Origin: Actinomycetota bacterium | GTDB taxonomy: Bacteria; Actinomycetota; Actinomycetes; Actinomycetales; Actinomycetaceae | Length of the DNA: 12,798 nucleotides | Reading direction: 5' to 3' | Assembly (NCBI GenBank): GCA_019425105.1 | Contig: JAHYYD010000039.1 | Coordinates: 1 to 12,798, forward strand | Shown: positions 6,141 to 12,798 of the stretch, one piece after another | Position numbering within the stretch: the first letter of the stretch is position 1 | Layout: each line of letters opens with the position of its first letter | Position numbers and translations under genes: made by a program | The notes under the pieces: model-generated | Told to the model about the DNA's origin: nothing | Databases searched by the model: none | What the model saw: only the letters and a program-made list of their open reading frames with translations

Positions 6141-7418
6141 ATGACAATCGACTACCTGACCCGGCCTCGCCCCCTGTCGCCCCGCGACGACATTCTGCCT
6201 GTCATCATTGGCGGAGACTTCGGCGTGTATGGAATCGGGCGCTGTTTCAACGAAGCATTTGGTTGCCGATGCATCTGCGTCGGGTCCCAACCTACGGAGT
6301 CGATCACACGGTCACACTTTTTCGATGTCCGGCACGTGAGCGCCCACGCGAGCGATGCGCAGCTCCTCGACGTCCTGATGAGTATCGCCGGTGAGCACGC
6401 GGACAAGAAACTCATCCTGATGGCGAACCACGACATCTTCTCCGCGTTCGTCGCCCGCAATATGGAGGCGCTGTCGAGGCACTACGCAGTGCCTTTCCCG
6501 ACCGAAGAAGTCATGGATCGACTCACCGATAAGGAAGAGTTTGCGCGCGCGTGTGAGCGCGCGGGGATTGACTCGCCGGGCACGGTCGCGGTCGATTTTT
6601 CCGGCGCTGACGACGAGGCCTGGGCTGCCCCGGACATTCCGTTCAGTTTCCCGGTCGTCGCCAAGTCCGCAAAGGGCGAGCCCTACGACGTTCTCGATTT
6701 CGACGGCAAGCGTAAGATCTGGTTCATCGATACGCCCGAGGAGCTGGCGCAACTCTGGAAGACCCTGAAGGATGCAGGCTTCCGCGATACTTTCCTGGTC
6801 CAGGAACTAATTCCCGGGGACAACACGGCGATGCGATCGATCACCGCTTATGTTGACTCGCATGGGAAGGTCACCCTCATCGGTTCGGCTCGCGTCCTGC
6901 TGGAGGATCACGCCCCCACAATGATCGGCAACCCGGTTGCGATGATCACCGAAGACTTCCCCCAGCTGTGGGCCGACGCGTGCACGCTGCTCACCGAGAA
7001 CGGATATCGCGGATTCGCAAACTTTGACGTGAAGATCGACCCTCGCGACGGGCGCGCCCTCTTCTTCGAGGTCAACCCTCGAATTGGCCGTAACAATTGG
7101 TATATGGCCGCTGCCGGTGCGAACCCGATGATCCCGATGGTCGCAGACCTTATCGACGGACAGGAATGTGAGCAGGTTCAGGCCAAGGATGAAATCCTGT
7201 ACACCCTCGTCCCGGACTCGCTGCTCCTGCACTACATCACCGATCCCGAGCTGCGAACGCGCGTCAAGCGCATCATCCGGGAGGGGCGTCGCTTCGACCT
7301 GCTCCTGAACCCGACGGAGAAAGATCTGCGCCGTAATCTCACTGTTTGGCTGCAGAAGCAGAACCATCGTCGTAAGTTTGCCCGCTACTATCCGGAGCCC
7401 ACGGAGACGTCCTACTGA
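6141..7418 (+). CDS. ATP-grasp amino-acid/peptide ligase, likely cross-bridge enzyme
   Basis: A 425-residue cytoplasmic ligase of the ATP-grasp superfamily, which joins a carboxylate to an amine through an acyl-phosphate. Visible parts: a Rossmann-like pre-ATP-grasp segment starting VIIGGDFGVYGIGRCFNEAF (21-40), the ATP lysine in FPVVAKSAKGE (K175), the adenine-hinge segment VQELIPGDN (220-228), and the metal-binding end GFANFDVKID to FFEVNPRIGRNN, with D296, E310 and N312 as probable magnesium ligands. Length and overall plan recall the D-aspartate ligase Aslfm of Enterococcus faecium, which adds D-Asp to the peptidoglycan stem. The next gene encodes a FemABX transferase, which makes a cross-bridge role likely. 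The substrate cannot be read from sequence; Actinomyces-type bridges containing D-Glu make D-glutamate a reasonable guess. The ATG at 6141 lacks a Shine-Dalgarno and follows a TAGGCT box by six nt, suggesting leaderless translation. Confidence 0.82.
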   Translation: MTIDYLTRPRPLSPRDDILPVIIGGDFGVYGIGRCFNEAFGCRCICVGSQPTESITRSHFFDVRHVSAHASDAQLLDVLMSIAGEHADKKLILMANHDIFSAFVARNMEALSRHYAVPFPTEEVMDRLTDKEEFARACERAGIDSPGTVAVDFSGADDEAWAAPDIPFSFPVVAKSAKGEPYDVLDFDGKRKIWFIDTPEELAQLWKTLKDAGFRDTFLVQELIPGDNTAMRSITAYVDSHGKVTLIGSARVLLEDHAPTMIGNPVAMITEDFPQLWADACTLLTENGYRGFANFDVKIDPRDGRALFFEVNPRIGRNNWYMAAAGANPMIPMVADLIDGQECEQVQAKDEILYTLVPDSLLLHYITDPELRTRVKRIIREGRRFDLLLNPTEKDLRRNLTVWLQKQNHRRKFARYYPEPTETSY

Positions 7419-7441
7419 GGTCGTGTCTCTTCCGTGCGCTG

Positions 7442-7461
7442 CCCCGGCCTCGTCGGCGGGG
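7442..7461 (+). other. GC-rich hairpin between the ATP-grasp and FemX-like genes
   Basis: CCCCG pairs with CGGGG, with an inner CC/GG pair, one bulged G and a 5-nt TCGTC loop. There is no T-run, so it is a weak candidate for attenuation or termination between the two genes. Confidence 0.3.
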
Positions 7462-7474
7462 GAGTAGGCCCTGA

Positions 7475-7480
7475 TAGACT
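7475..7480 (+). promoter_or_regulatory. -10 box before the FemX-like gene
   Basis: TAGACT, identical to the -10 proposed for the surface-protein gene, lies 41 nt before the ATG at 7522. No convincing -35 is present. A start near 7487 would give a leader of about 35 nt that includes GAGGA at 7513-7517, four nt before the ATG. It suggests the FemX-like gene has its own promoter as well as any read-through from the ligase gene. Confidence 0.45.
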
Positions 7481-7521
7481 GACCCCCTACGCGACCGATA
7501 TTTCCGACTAACGAGGACACC

Positions 7522-8547
7522 ATGACGACAACCGCACTCGTGCCCATTTCCAAGGACGATAAGATCGCTGCGGTCTCTGGCTTCCAGGACCGTTCACTTC
7601 CCATCGAGCAGGCGTGCGTGTGGGAGGCGTTCGAGGAGTCTCAGGGACACGGGGTGTGGGGCCGCTACGCGTGGTGCGAGGATGACGCGAAGATCGCGTT
7701 CATCACGCTCTATAAGTACTCCGTGCGCGGCGTCCACTACCTGTGGGCCAAGTGGGGACCGGCGTGGGTCAAGGAAGCGACCCCCGAGCGCGAAGCGGCT
7801 CTGCGTGCCGACCTCCTGCGTGAGATCAGGGCGAAGGACAAGTCGGTCGCCTTTGTGCGCCTTCATGCCATCTACCAGCACCCCGATCTGTGCATGCCGC
7901 TGCAGACAATCTCCTACGATCGTACCGTCGTCATCGACACCAGCGGCAAGACCGAGGAGGCAATCCTCGCCGCCATGCCCAAGGCCGGCAAGCGCTCGAT
8001 CCGCTCGGGCCTGAAGAAGGGCAAGGCGGAGGGCGTGACCTTCCACGAGGACACCGCGAACGCGGCCGAGGTCATCGACGAGTACTACGCCGTCATGGAG
8101 GAGACCGCCCAACGTGACGGCTTCCGCCCGCATCCCAAGGACTACTACCTCAAGCTCCTGACGATCCTCGGCCCCAAGCACGCGCGTATCTTCTCGATGC
8201 GTGACGCCGAGGGCAACATCCTCTGCTGGGACTTCTGCCTCGTCGAGGGAATCCGCGCGCAGGCAGAGTACGGCGCCTCCACTGAGGCTGGCCGACGCCT
8301 GCGTCAGCCCCCGGTCCTGGACTTCCTGGCCGCCGAATTCCTCGCCCGCGACGGCGTGCGCGAATTCGACCTTATGGGTGCCCACTCGCCGCGCTGCCCC
8401 GAGCTCTACAGCGTCGGCAAGTACAAGAGCGCCTTTGCCTCGCACTTCACAGACGTTCCCGGCGGATGGGACATGCCGATCAAAAAGGCGACCTACCGGG
8501 CCCTCAGTGCGGCGAAAGCTGTCAAGGACTGGCGTGCCCGCTCCTGA
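7522..8547 (+). CDS. FemABX-family aminoacyl-tRNA-dependent peptidoglycan transferase
   Basis: A 341-residue protein of the FemA/FemX/MurM family. These double-GNAT-fold enzymes move an amino acid from aminoacyl-tRNA to the side chain of residue 3 of a peptidoglycan precursor on the cytoplasmic side of the membrane. Family signs: the basic segment KRSIRSGLKKGKAEGV (157-172), placed like the R-x-x-(I/R)-x-x-A-x-K-x-G-V stretch of Fem proteins, the LMGAHSP block preceded by FD (282-289), and YSVGKYKSAF (296-305) near the end. It is as short as FemX of Weissella (about 335 residues) and lacks the long coiled-coil arm of FemA. It follows the ATP-grasp gene by 103 nt. Together they could build a two-residue bridge, an L-residue (for example Lys) by this enzyme and then the ATP-grasp product. 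The amino acid and tRNA used cannot be deduced. The ATG has GAGGA four nt upstream. Confidence 0.85.
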   Translation: MTTTALVPISKDDKIAAVSGFQDRSLPIEQACVWEAFEESQGHGVWGRYAWCEDDAKIAFITLYKYSVRGVHYLWAKWGPAWVKEATPEREAALRADLLREIRAKDKSVAFVRLHAIYQHPDLCMPLQTISYDRTVVIDTSGKTEEAILAAMPKAGKRSIRSGLKKGKAEGVTFHEDTANAAEVIDEYYAVMEETAQRDGFRPHPKDYYLKLLTILGPKHARIFSMRDAEGNILCWDFCLVEGIRAQAEYGASTEAGRRLRQPPVLDFLAAEFLARDGVREFDLMGAHSPRCPELYSVGKYKSAFASHFTDVPGGWDMPIKKATYRALSAAKAVKDWRARS

Positions 8548-8566
8548 AGCGTTCGCGCCACAGGGA

Positions 8567-8572
8567 TAGAAT
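8567..8572 (+). promoter_or_regulatory. thrS: -10 box of the thrS operon
   Basis: TAGAAT lies 20 nt after the FemX-like stop and 47 nt before the thrS GTG. No good -35 is present; CTGAAG about 17 nt upstream is weak. The leader from ~8579 is about 40 nt, far too short for a T-box, and no T-box-like structure is visible. Confidence 0.5.
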
Positions 8573-8609
8573 CCCAGTAACAACACAATCTCGCGTACCT
8601 CATGAAACT

Positions 8610-8614
8610 AGGAG
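8610..8614 (+). promoter_or_regulatory. thrS: Ribosome binding site that fixes the thrS start
   Basis: AGGAG lies five nt before GTG 8620. The in-frame ATG at 8602 would place this motif inside the coding sequence and has no ribosome binding site of its own. The GTG is therefore preferred, and it gives the N-terminus [10 protein letters not shown] expected for a TGS domain. Confidence 0.8.
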
Positions 8615-8619
8615 ACACA

Positions 8620-10653
8620 GTGCCCGATATCTCGCTCGTCATTGACGGACATGAACAAACCGTACCGGCGGGGACCACGGGCACGACGTGGTTCGAGAAG
8701 TCTCGCGATGTCGTCGCTATCAAGGTTGACGGAACTCCGCGCGACCTGGCGACCCCCTTCGAGGAGGGCACGTCCGTCGAGGCCATCACGCTGGCTAGCG
8801 AGGACGGCCTGAACATCCTGCGCCACAGCGCTACGCACGTGCTCGCCCAGGCCGTCCAGGACGTGTTCCCCGACGTCAACCTCGGCATCGGCCCCTTCAT
8901 CACCGACGGTTTCTACTACGACTTCGGTAACATCGACGCGGTCACGCCCGAGCTGCTGCGTGAGCTCGAGAAGCGCATGAAGCGCATCGTCAAGGAAGGG
9001 CAGCGCTTCGTGCGCCGCGAAATCTCCGAAGAGGAGGCCACCCGCGAGCTGGCCGCTCAGCCCTACAAGCTTGAGCTCGTCACCACCAAGGGCAAGGGCG
9101 CAGAGGGCGCTTCCGTTGAGGTCGGCGGTGCCACGCTCACCATGTACGACAACGTCCGCCGCGACGGCTCCGTCGCGTGGAAGGACCTGTGCCGCGGTCC
9201 CCACCTGCCCTCCACCAAGCTCATCGGTAACGGCTTCGCGCTGACCAAGGCCTCGGCTGCCTACTGGAAGGGCGACCAGTCGAACGATCAGCTCCAGCGC
9301 ATCTACGGCACCGCCTGGGCCTCGAAGGAGGACCTCGTCGCCTACCAGGAACGCATCAAGGAAGCGGAACGTCGCGACCACCGTCGCCTGGGCGCCGAGC
9401 TGGATCTGTACTCCTTCCCCGAGGAAATCGGCCCCGGCCTCGTCGTCTTCCACCCCAAGGGCGGCATCCTGCGCCACGAGATCGAGTCCTACGTGACCGA
9501 CCGTCACAAGGCGGCCGGCTTCGACTTCGTGCACACGCCCGAGATCTCTAAGGGCGGGCTCTTCCACACGTCGGGCCACCTGCCCTACTACGCGGACACC
9601 ATGTTCCCGCCCATGCTCGTCGACGAAGAACGCGACGAGGATGGCAACGTGACCAAGGCAGGCCAGGAGTACTACCTCAAGGCCATGAACTGCCCGATGC
9701 ACAACCTCATCTTCCGTTCGCGCGGCCGCTCCTACCGTGAGCTGCCCCTGCGCTTCTACGAGCTGGGGCACGACTACCGTTACGAGAAGAGCGGTGTCGT
9801 TCACGGCCTGACCCGCATGCGCGGCTTCACGCAGGACGACTCGCACACCTACTGCACCCCCGAGCAGGCCTCGGAGGAGATCCGCAGCCAGATCGAGTTC
9901 TTCCTGTCGATCCTGTCGGCCTTCGGCCTCAAGGACTTCTACCTCGAGCTGTCCACGCGCGACGAGGACGGCAAGAAGAAGGATAAGTTCATCGGCTCGG
10001 ATGAAGACTGGGCGGCCGCCACGAAGGCCCTCGAGGACGCCTGCGCCGCAACCGGTCTCGACCTCGTTCCCGATCCGGGTGGCGCCGCCTTCTACGGCCC
10101 CAAGGTCTCCGTCCAGGTCAAGGACGCGATCGGCCGCACCTGGCAGATGTCGACGATTCAGTACGACTTCAACCAGCCCGAGCGTTTCGACCTCGAGTAC
10201 ACGGCGGCCGACGGTAGCCGTCAGCGTCCCGTGATGATCCACTCTGCGAAGCTTGGCTCCGTTGAGCGCTTCATCGGCGTTCTCACCGAGCACTACGCGG
10301 GTGCGTTCCCGGCGTGGCTCTCGCCCGTCCAGGTGCGCCTCATCCCCGTCGCCGAAGCCTTTGACGACTACGTCAAGGACGTCGCCGCCAAGCTACGCGA
10401 GCGTGGCGTGCGCGTTGAGACCGACCTGTCCGATGACCGCTTCGGGAAGAAGATCCGCAACGCTTCCAAGGACAAGGTCCCCTTCACGCTCATCGCCGGT
10501 GGCGAGGACGTCGAGGCGGGAGCGGTTTCCTTCCGCCTGCGTGACGGTTCGCAGCACAACGGCATTGCTGTTGACCGCGCGATCGAGCTGATCGTGTCAC
10601 ACATCGAGGCGCGCAACAACGCGGATCAGATCGACGGTCTCGACGAGGCGTGA
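8620..10653 (+). CDS. thrS: Threonyl-tRNA synthetase
   Basis: A 677-residue cytoplasmic class II aminoacyl-tRNA synthetase that charges tRNA-Thr with threonine and edits mischarged serine. Domains in order (numbered from the GTG): TGS ~1-62; the SAD editing domain with RHSATH (H69, H73) and the CRGPH motif (C191, H195); the catalytic core with MNCPMH (zinc ligand C358), motif 2 around [18 protein letters not shown], zinc ligands H409 in DDSHTYC and H541 in [13 protein letters not shown]; motif 3 [15 protein letters not shown]; and the anticodon-binding domain from ~565 on. All zinc and editing residues are present and the length is normal. It heads an operon whose next gene starts at or just after its stop. 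A TAGAAT box before it suggests transcription separate from the cross-bridge genes. Confidence 0.98.
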   Translation: MPDISLVIDGHEQTVPAGTTGTTWFEKSRDVVAIKVDGTPRDLATPFEEGTSVEAITLASEDGLNILRHSATHVLAQAVQDVFPDVNLGIGPFITDGFYYDFGNIDAVTPELLRELEKRMKRIVKEGQRFVRREISEEEATRELAAQPYKLELVTTKGKGAEGASVEVGGATLTMYDNVRRDGSVAWKDLCRGPHLPSTKLIGNGFALTKASAAYWKGDQSNDQLQRIYGTAWASKEDLVAYQERIKEAERRDHRRLGAELDLYSFPEEIGPGLVVFHPKGGILRHEIESYVTDRHKAAGFDFVHTPEISKGGLFHTSGHLPYYADTMFPPMLVDEERDEDGNVTKAGQEYYLKAMNCPMHNLIFRSRGRSYRELPLRFYELGHDYRYEKSGVVHGLTRMRGFTQDDSHTYCTPEQASEEIRSQIEFFLSILSAFGLKDFYLELSTRDEDGKKKDKFIGSDEDWAAATKALEDACAATGLDLVPDPGGAAFYGPKVSVQVKDAIGRTWQMSTIQYDFNQPERFDLEYTAADGSRQRPVMIHSAKLGSVERFIGVLTEHYAGAFPAWLSPVQVRLIPVAEAFDDYVKDVAAKLRERGVRVETDLSDDRFGKKIRNASKDKVPFTLIAGGEDVEAGAVSFRLRDGSQHNGIAVDRAIELIVSHIEARNNADQIDGLDEA

Positions 10654-10658
10654 GAGAC

Positions 10659-11252
10659 ATGAGCCGCGACGCCGGTCCCGATGCGATCGGTACTACGAAC
10701 GGCCCGTTGCCGACAGAGGACGCCCGCTCGCTGGCAGGCGTCCCGGACGGCTTCGGTCGCTTCTGGACCCCCTATCGGATGGCTTACATCCGCGGAGAGG
10801 GGAAGCCTTCAGACGCCTCGGATGTCGGCTGCCCGTTCTGTACGGCACCCGGCAAAGACGACCAGACTGGCCTGATTGTCCATCGCGGACGCACGTGCTT
10901 CGTCCTCATGAACCTGTTCCCCTACAACTCGGGGCACCTCCTCGTGTGCCCGTATCGGCATGTTTCCGACTACACGGAGCTCACCGACGAGGAACGCGTC
11001 GAGTTGGGTGACCTGACGGCCACCGCGATGCGAGTCACGCGGGCTGTTGCTGCGCCGGCAGGTTTCAACCTCGGTATGAACCAGGGAGAGGTCGCCGGGG
11101 CAGGAATCGCCGCGCACCTCCATCAGCACGTTGTTCCCCGCTGGCTGGGAGACGCCAACTTTCTGCCGATTATCGCTCAGACGAAGGCCGTCCCCGAGCT
11201 GCTCGAGGACGCTCGCGCCCGGCTGGCCGCTGCCTGGCCCAAGGAGAACTGA
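10659..11252 (+). CDS. HIT-family protein, Ap4A phosphorylase-like
   Basis: A 197-residue histidine-triad nucleotide-binding protein. The active site HLHQHVV (H153, H155, H157) is the HxHxHxx motif, followed by PRWLGDANF. RFWTPYRMAYI (34-44) and the NLFPYNSGHLLVCPYRHVSD segment (85-104) closely follow the layout of mycobacterial Rv2613c, an Ap4A phosphorylase that splits diadenosine tetraphosphate to ATP and ADP. CPFC (58-61) is a possible zinc site as in some HIT proteins. Aminoacyl-tRNA synthetases are known sources of Ap4A, so the position after thrS makes sense. Start choice: GTG at 10650 overlaps the thrS stop by four nt, but GAGG at 10645-10648 is only one nt before it. ATG at 10659 lies ten nt downstream of GAGG and gives the N-terminus MSRDAG, so I prefer it; both remain possible. 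Confidence 0.9.
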   Translation: MSRDAGPDAIGTTNGPLPTEDARSLAGVPDGFGRFWTPYRMAYIRGEGKPSDASDVGCPFCTAPGKDDQTGLIVHRGRTCFVLMNLFPYNSGHLLVCPYRHVSDYTELTDEERVELGDLTATAMRVTRAVAAPAGFNLGMNQGEVAGAGIAAHLHQHVVPRWLGDANFLPIIAQTKAVPELLEDARARLAAAWPKEN

Positions 11253-11878
11253 TGCTCGGAAATCACGGACGTTCTATCACGCGGGCCGTCTTTACACCGC
11301 TCGCGCGTGTTCTCGCGCGCGCGGGGGTAACCCCCAACATGGTGACGGTCGCCGGAACGGTCGCGACTGTCGCCATCGCGGTCATCTGCATCCCGCAGGG
11401 GTGGATCTGGCAGGGAGGCATCGCTCTCGCGGTCGTGATGTTCGGCGATTCCGTCGATGGGACGCTCGCGCGTATGACGACGGGAGGCACCCGTTTTGGT
11501 GCCTTCCTTGACTCGACGCTTGACCGTCTGGGTGATGGTGCCGTGTTTGGATCGCTTACTGCTTACGCGGTCTTTCACATGGACAACTCGTCCGTTCGTA
11601 CGTGGACGATCATCGGCGGTATCTGCTCGATCGTCGGTGCAGCCGCCGTTCCTTACGCGCGCGCCCGCGCGGAGTCCGTTGGAGTTGTCGCCAAACTGGG
11701 GATCGCTGAGCGAACCGACCGGCTCATCATCGGTATGGGAACGGCCATGCTGATGAGCCTCGGCCTGCCGGAGTGGGTGTTCGCGTGCGGCCTGACGTGG
11801 GTTGCGTTCGCCTCATTCGTCACGGTGTGCCAGCGCATTTGGTTTACCGCTCGCCACATTGACGAAGGAGCCCAGTGA
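11252..11878 (+). CDS. pgsA: CDP-alcohol phosphatidyltransferase, PI-phosphate synthase type
   Basis: A 208-residue integral membrane enzyme. The CDP-alcohol phosphatidyltransferase signature D-x2-DG-x2-AR-x8-G-x3-D-x3-D is complete, with D66, D69, D87 and D91 as metal ligands and catalytic base. About six membrane helices are visible. By family and gene order it corresponds to mycobacterial Rv2612c (PgsA1), which joins CDP-diacylglycerol and myo-inositol-1-phosphate to phosphatidylinositol phosphate. PYARARAE and GIAERTDR fit the inositol-phosphate-specific actinobacterial group better than phosphatidylglycerol-phosphate synthase, though that remains the alternative. Its ATG overlaps the HIT stop by one nt (TGATG), with AAGGAG five nt before the ATG, so translation is coupled. 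Its product would feed the acyltransferase pathway of the next gene. Confidence 0.93.
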   Translation: MLGNHGRSITRAVFTPLARVLARAGVTPNMVTVAGTVATVAIAVICIPQGWIWQGGIALAVVMFGDSVDGTLARMTTGGTRFGAFLDSTLDRLGDGAVFGSLTAYAVFHMDNSSVRTWTIIGGICSIVGAAAVPYARARAESVGVVAKLGIAERTDRLIIGMGTAMLMSLGLPEWVFACGLTWVAFASFVTVCQRIWFTARHIDEGAQ

Positions 11879-12798
11879 GTTTCTCGCCCCTGTCACTCGC
11901 TTTTTCCGTTGCGCCCCGCCTTCCGCTACGCCTTGTCATACGCATGGCGGATACGGGTGCATCGATCGCTGCGAGACGTGGGGGAGCCATGATCGAGCGG
12001 CTGCGCTCCAACATGGCTCGTTTGACCGGAATTGATCCATCGGATGCGCAGGTGCGCGATGCGGTTCGCTCGCACATCCGCAACTACGCCGAGCAGCTGA
12101 TGCTCGGATCACGTCGCGGCGCACCATTGCTTGAGGGCGTGTCCTTTGAAGGGTTCGAGGCCTTGGTACAGGCGAGCGAGGATGGGCCTGTCGTCCTCGC
12201 TCTGGGGCATTCGGGCAGCTGGGACCGCGCGGGTGCGTGGGTCTGCGCGCACGGTCGTGGCATCGTTACCGTGGCCGAGAAAGTTGAACCTCCCAGTCTC
12301 TTCGATCGTTTTGTCGCTCTGCGCGAGGGACTGGGCATGGAAATTATCGGCGTCGCGAAGGGCGAATCGGTGTTCTCGACGCTCATGGAGCGCGTTCGTG
12401 GACGCAGCGTGATTGTGCCGCTTCTGGCGGATCGAGACATTTCCGGCTCGGGTATTGAAGTCGATTTAGGGACGCGGCGGGCGCTCGTCGCGGCAGGGCC
12501 GGCCGCCCTAGCGACAAAGCTCGAACGCCCGCTTTTTGCGGCGTGCATTACCTACGAGAATGAGAGCGCAACGGGGGCTGACGTGCGCGTGCGCTGCGTC
12601 GGGCCGATCACCGTCGGTGAAGAGGAACGCCCGGGGTTCAACCGCGTCGAGGCTCTCACGCAGGCGTGGGTGGATCAGTTTGCCGCCATGATGGCGTCGA
12701 AGCCTCAGGACTGGCACATGATGCAGAGGGTGTTTGTCGAAGACCTTGACCCCGAACGGCTTGCACGCGCGAGGGCCGAGCACGAGAGGAAGAATCGA
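11875..12798 (+). CDS. patA: Phosphatidylinositol mannoside acyltransferase, 3' end outside
   Basis: 308 codons are visible, open at the window end. The family member Rv2611c (PatA) is about 316 residues, so little should be missing. It belongs to the LpxL/HtrB-type lysophospholipid acyltransferases. HSGSWDRAG carries the HX4D catalytic motif (H112, D117), and LLADRDISGSGIEV (183-196) is the second conserved block. In mycobacteria PatA transfers an acyl chain to the mannose of PIM1/PIM2 on the cytoplasmic face of the membrane. The GTG start at 11875 overlaps the pgsA stop by four nt (GTGA) and has GAAGGAG at 11864-11870, four nt before it. The start is GTG and there is no stop inside the window, so a search for closed ATG frames would miss it. 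Antisense frames here are shadows. The mannosyltransferase pimA is expected just downstream. Confidence 0.85.
   Translation, partial: MSFSPLSLAFSVAPRLPLRLVIRMADTGASIAARRGGAMIERLRSNMARLTGIDPSDAQVRDAVRSHIRNYAEQLMLGSRRGAPLLEGVSFEGFEALVQASEDGPVVLALGHSGSWDRAGAWVCAHGRGIVTVAEKVEPPSLFDRFVALREGLGMEIIGVAKGESVFSTLMERVRGRSVIVPLLADRDISGSGIEVDLGTRRALVAAGPAALATKLERPLFAACITYENESATGADVRVRCVGPITVGEEERPGFNRVEALTQAWVDQFAAMMASKPQDWHMMQRVFVEDLDPERLARARAEHERKNR

Noticed and set aside
7594..8586. 330-codon antisense frame opposite the FemX-like gene
   Set aside because: Same kind of shadow; family motifs are on the plus strand.
8548..8619. T-box riboswitch before thrS
   Set aside because: Only 72 nt separate the genes, and neither a T-box sequence nor a specifier stem is visible.
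8608..10293. 561-codon antisense open frame opposite thrS
   Set aside because: A shadow frame caused by strong codon bias on the opposite strand; the translation is repetitive V/L/G/E/R without domains, while thrS is certain.
12084..12783. Antisense frames of 154 and 91 codons at the right end
   Set aside because: They lie opposite the acyltransferase, which starts with GTG and has no stop in the window; its HX4D motif and operon overlap decide the strand.

Overview
The window looks like chromosomal DNA of a high-GC Gram-positive actinobacterium, most likely Actinomycetaceae (Actinomyces/Schaalia-like). Four things point there: high GC with G/C-rich third positions, a LAxTG-anchored surface protein, -10 boxes of the TAGnnT type, and the gene order thrS - HIT - pgsA - PIM acyltransferase, which matches mycobacterial Rv2614c-Rv2611c. 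The genus is inferred; only the actinobacterial assignment is firm. I see no integrase, transposase, CRISPR array or other mobile element.

Left part (1-2243): the 3' part of tRNA-Val(CAC) and its terminator, a ~420 bp non-coding stretch that ends in a promoter, then a secreted, sortase-anchored surface protein with a C-terminal DUF5979-like domain and a strong terminator.

Middle part, minus strand (2388-6069): two paralogous single-pass membrane proteins of unknown function, followed by a cytoplasmic GH13 alpha-glucosidase. Both membrane proteins have a repeat-rich Gln/Gly/Tyr cytoplasmic N-terminus, one membrane helix, a Ser/Thr/Pro stalk and a small extracytoplasmic domain with two cysteines exactly 53 residues apart. 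The second of them and the glucosidase are 21 nt apart in the same frame and look co-transcribed. The membrane-protein pair is the least described part of the window.

Right part, plus strand (6141-8547): an ATP-grasp ligase, apparently translated from a leaderless mRNA, followed by a FemABX-type aminoacyl transferase with its own promoter. Together they look like a peptidoglycan cross-bridge module: the Fem protein would add an L-amino acid from aminoacyl-tRNA and the ATP-grasp enzyme a D- or acidic residue. The cross-bridge would also be the likely acceptor for the sortase-anchored protein encoded at the left.

Far right (8620-12798): a tightly coupled operon of threonyl-tRNA synthetase, an Ap4A-phosphorylase-like HIT protein, phosphatidylinositol-phosphate synthase and a phosphatidylinositol mannoside acyltransferase. 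The last runs off the window end. The final two genes act in phosphatidylinositol/PIM lipid synthesis; pimA would be expected next.
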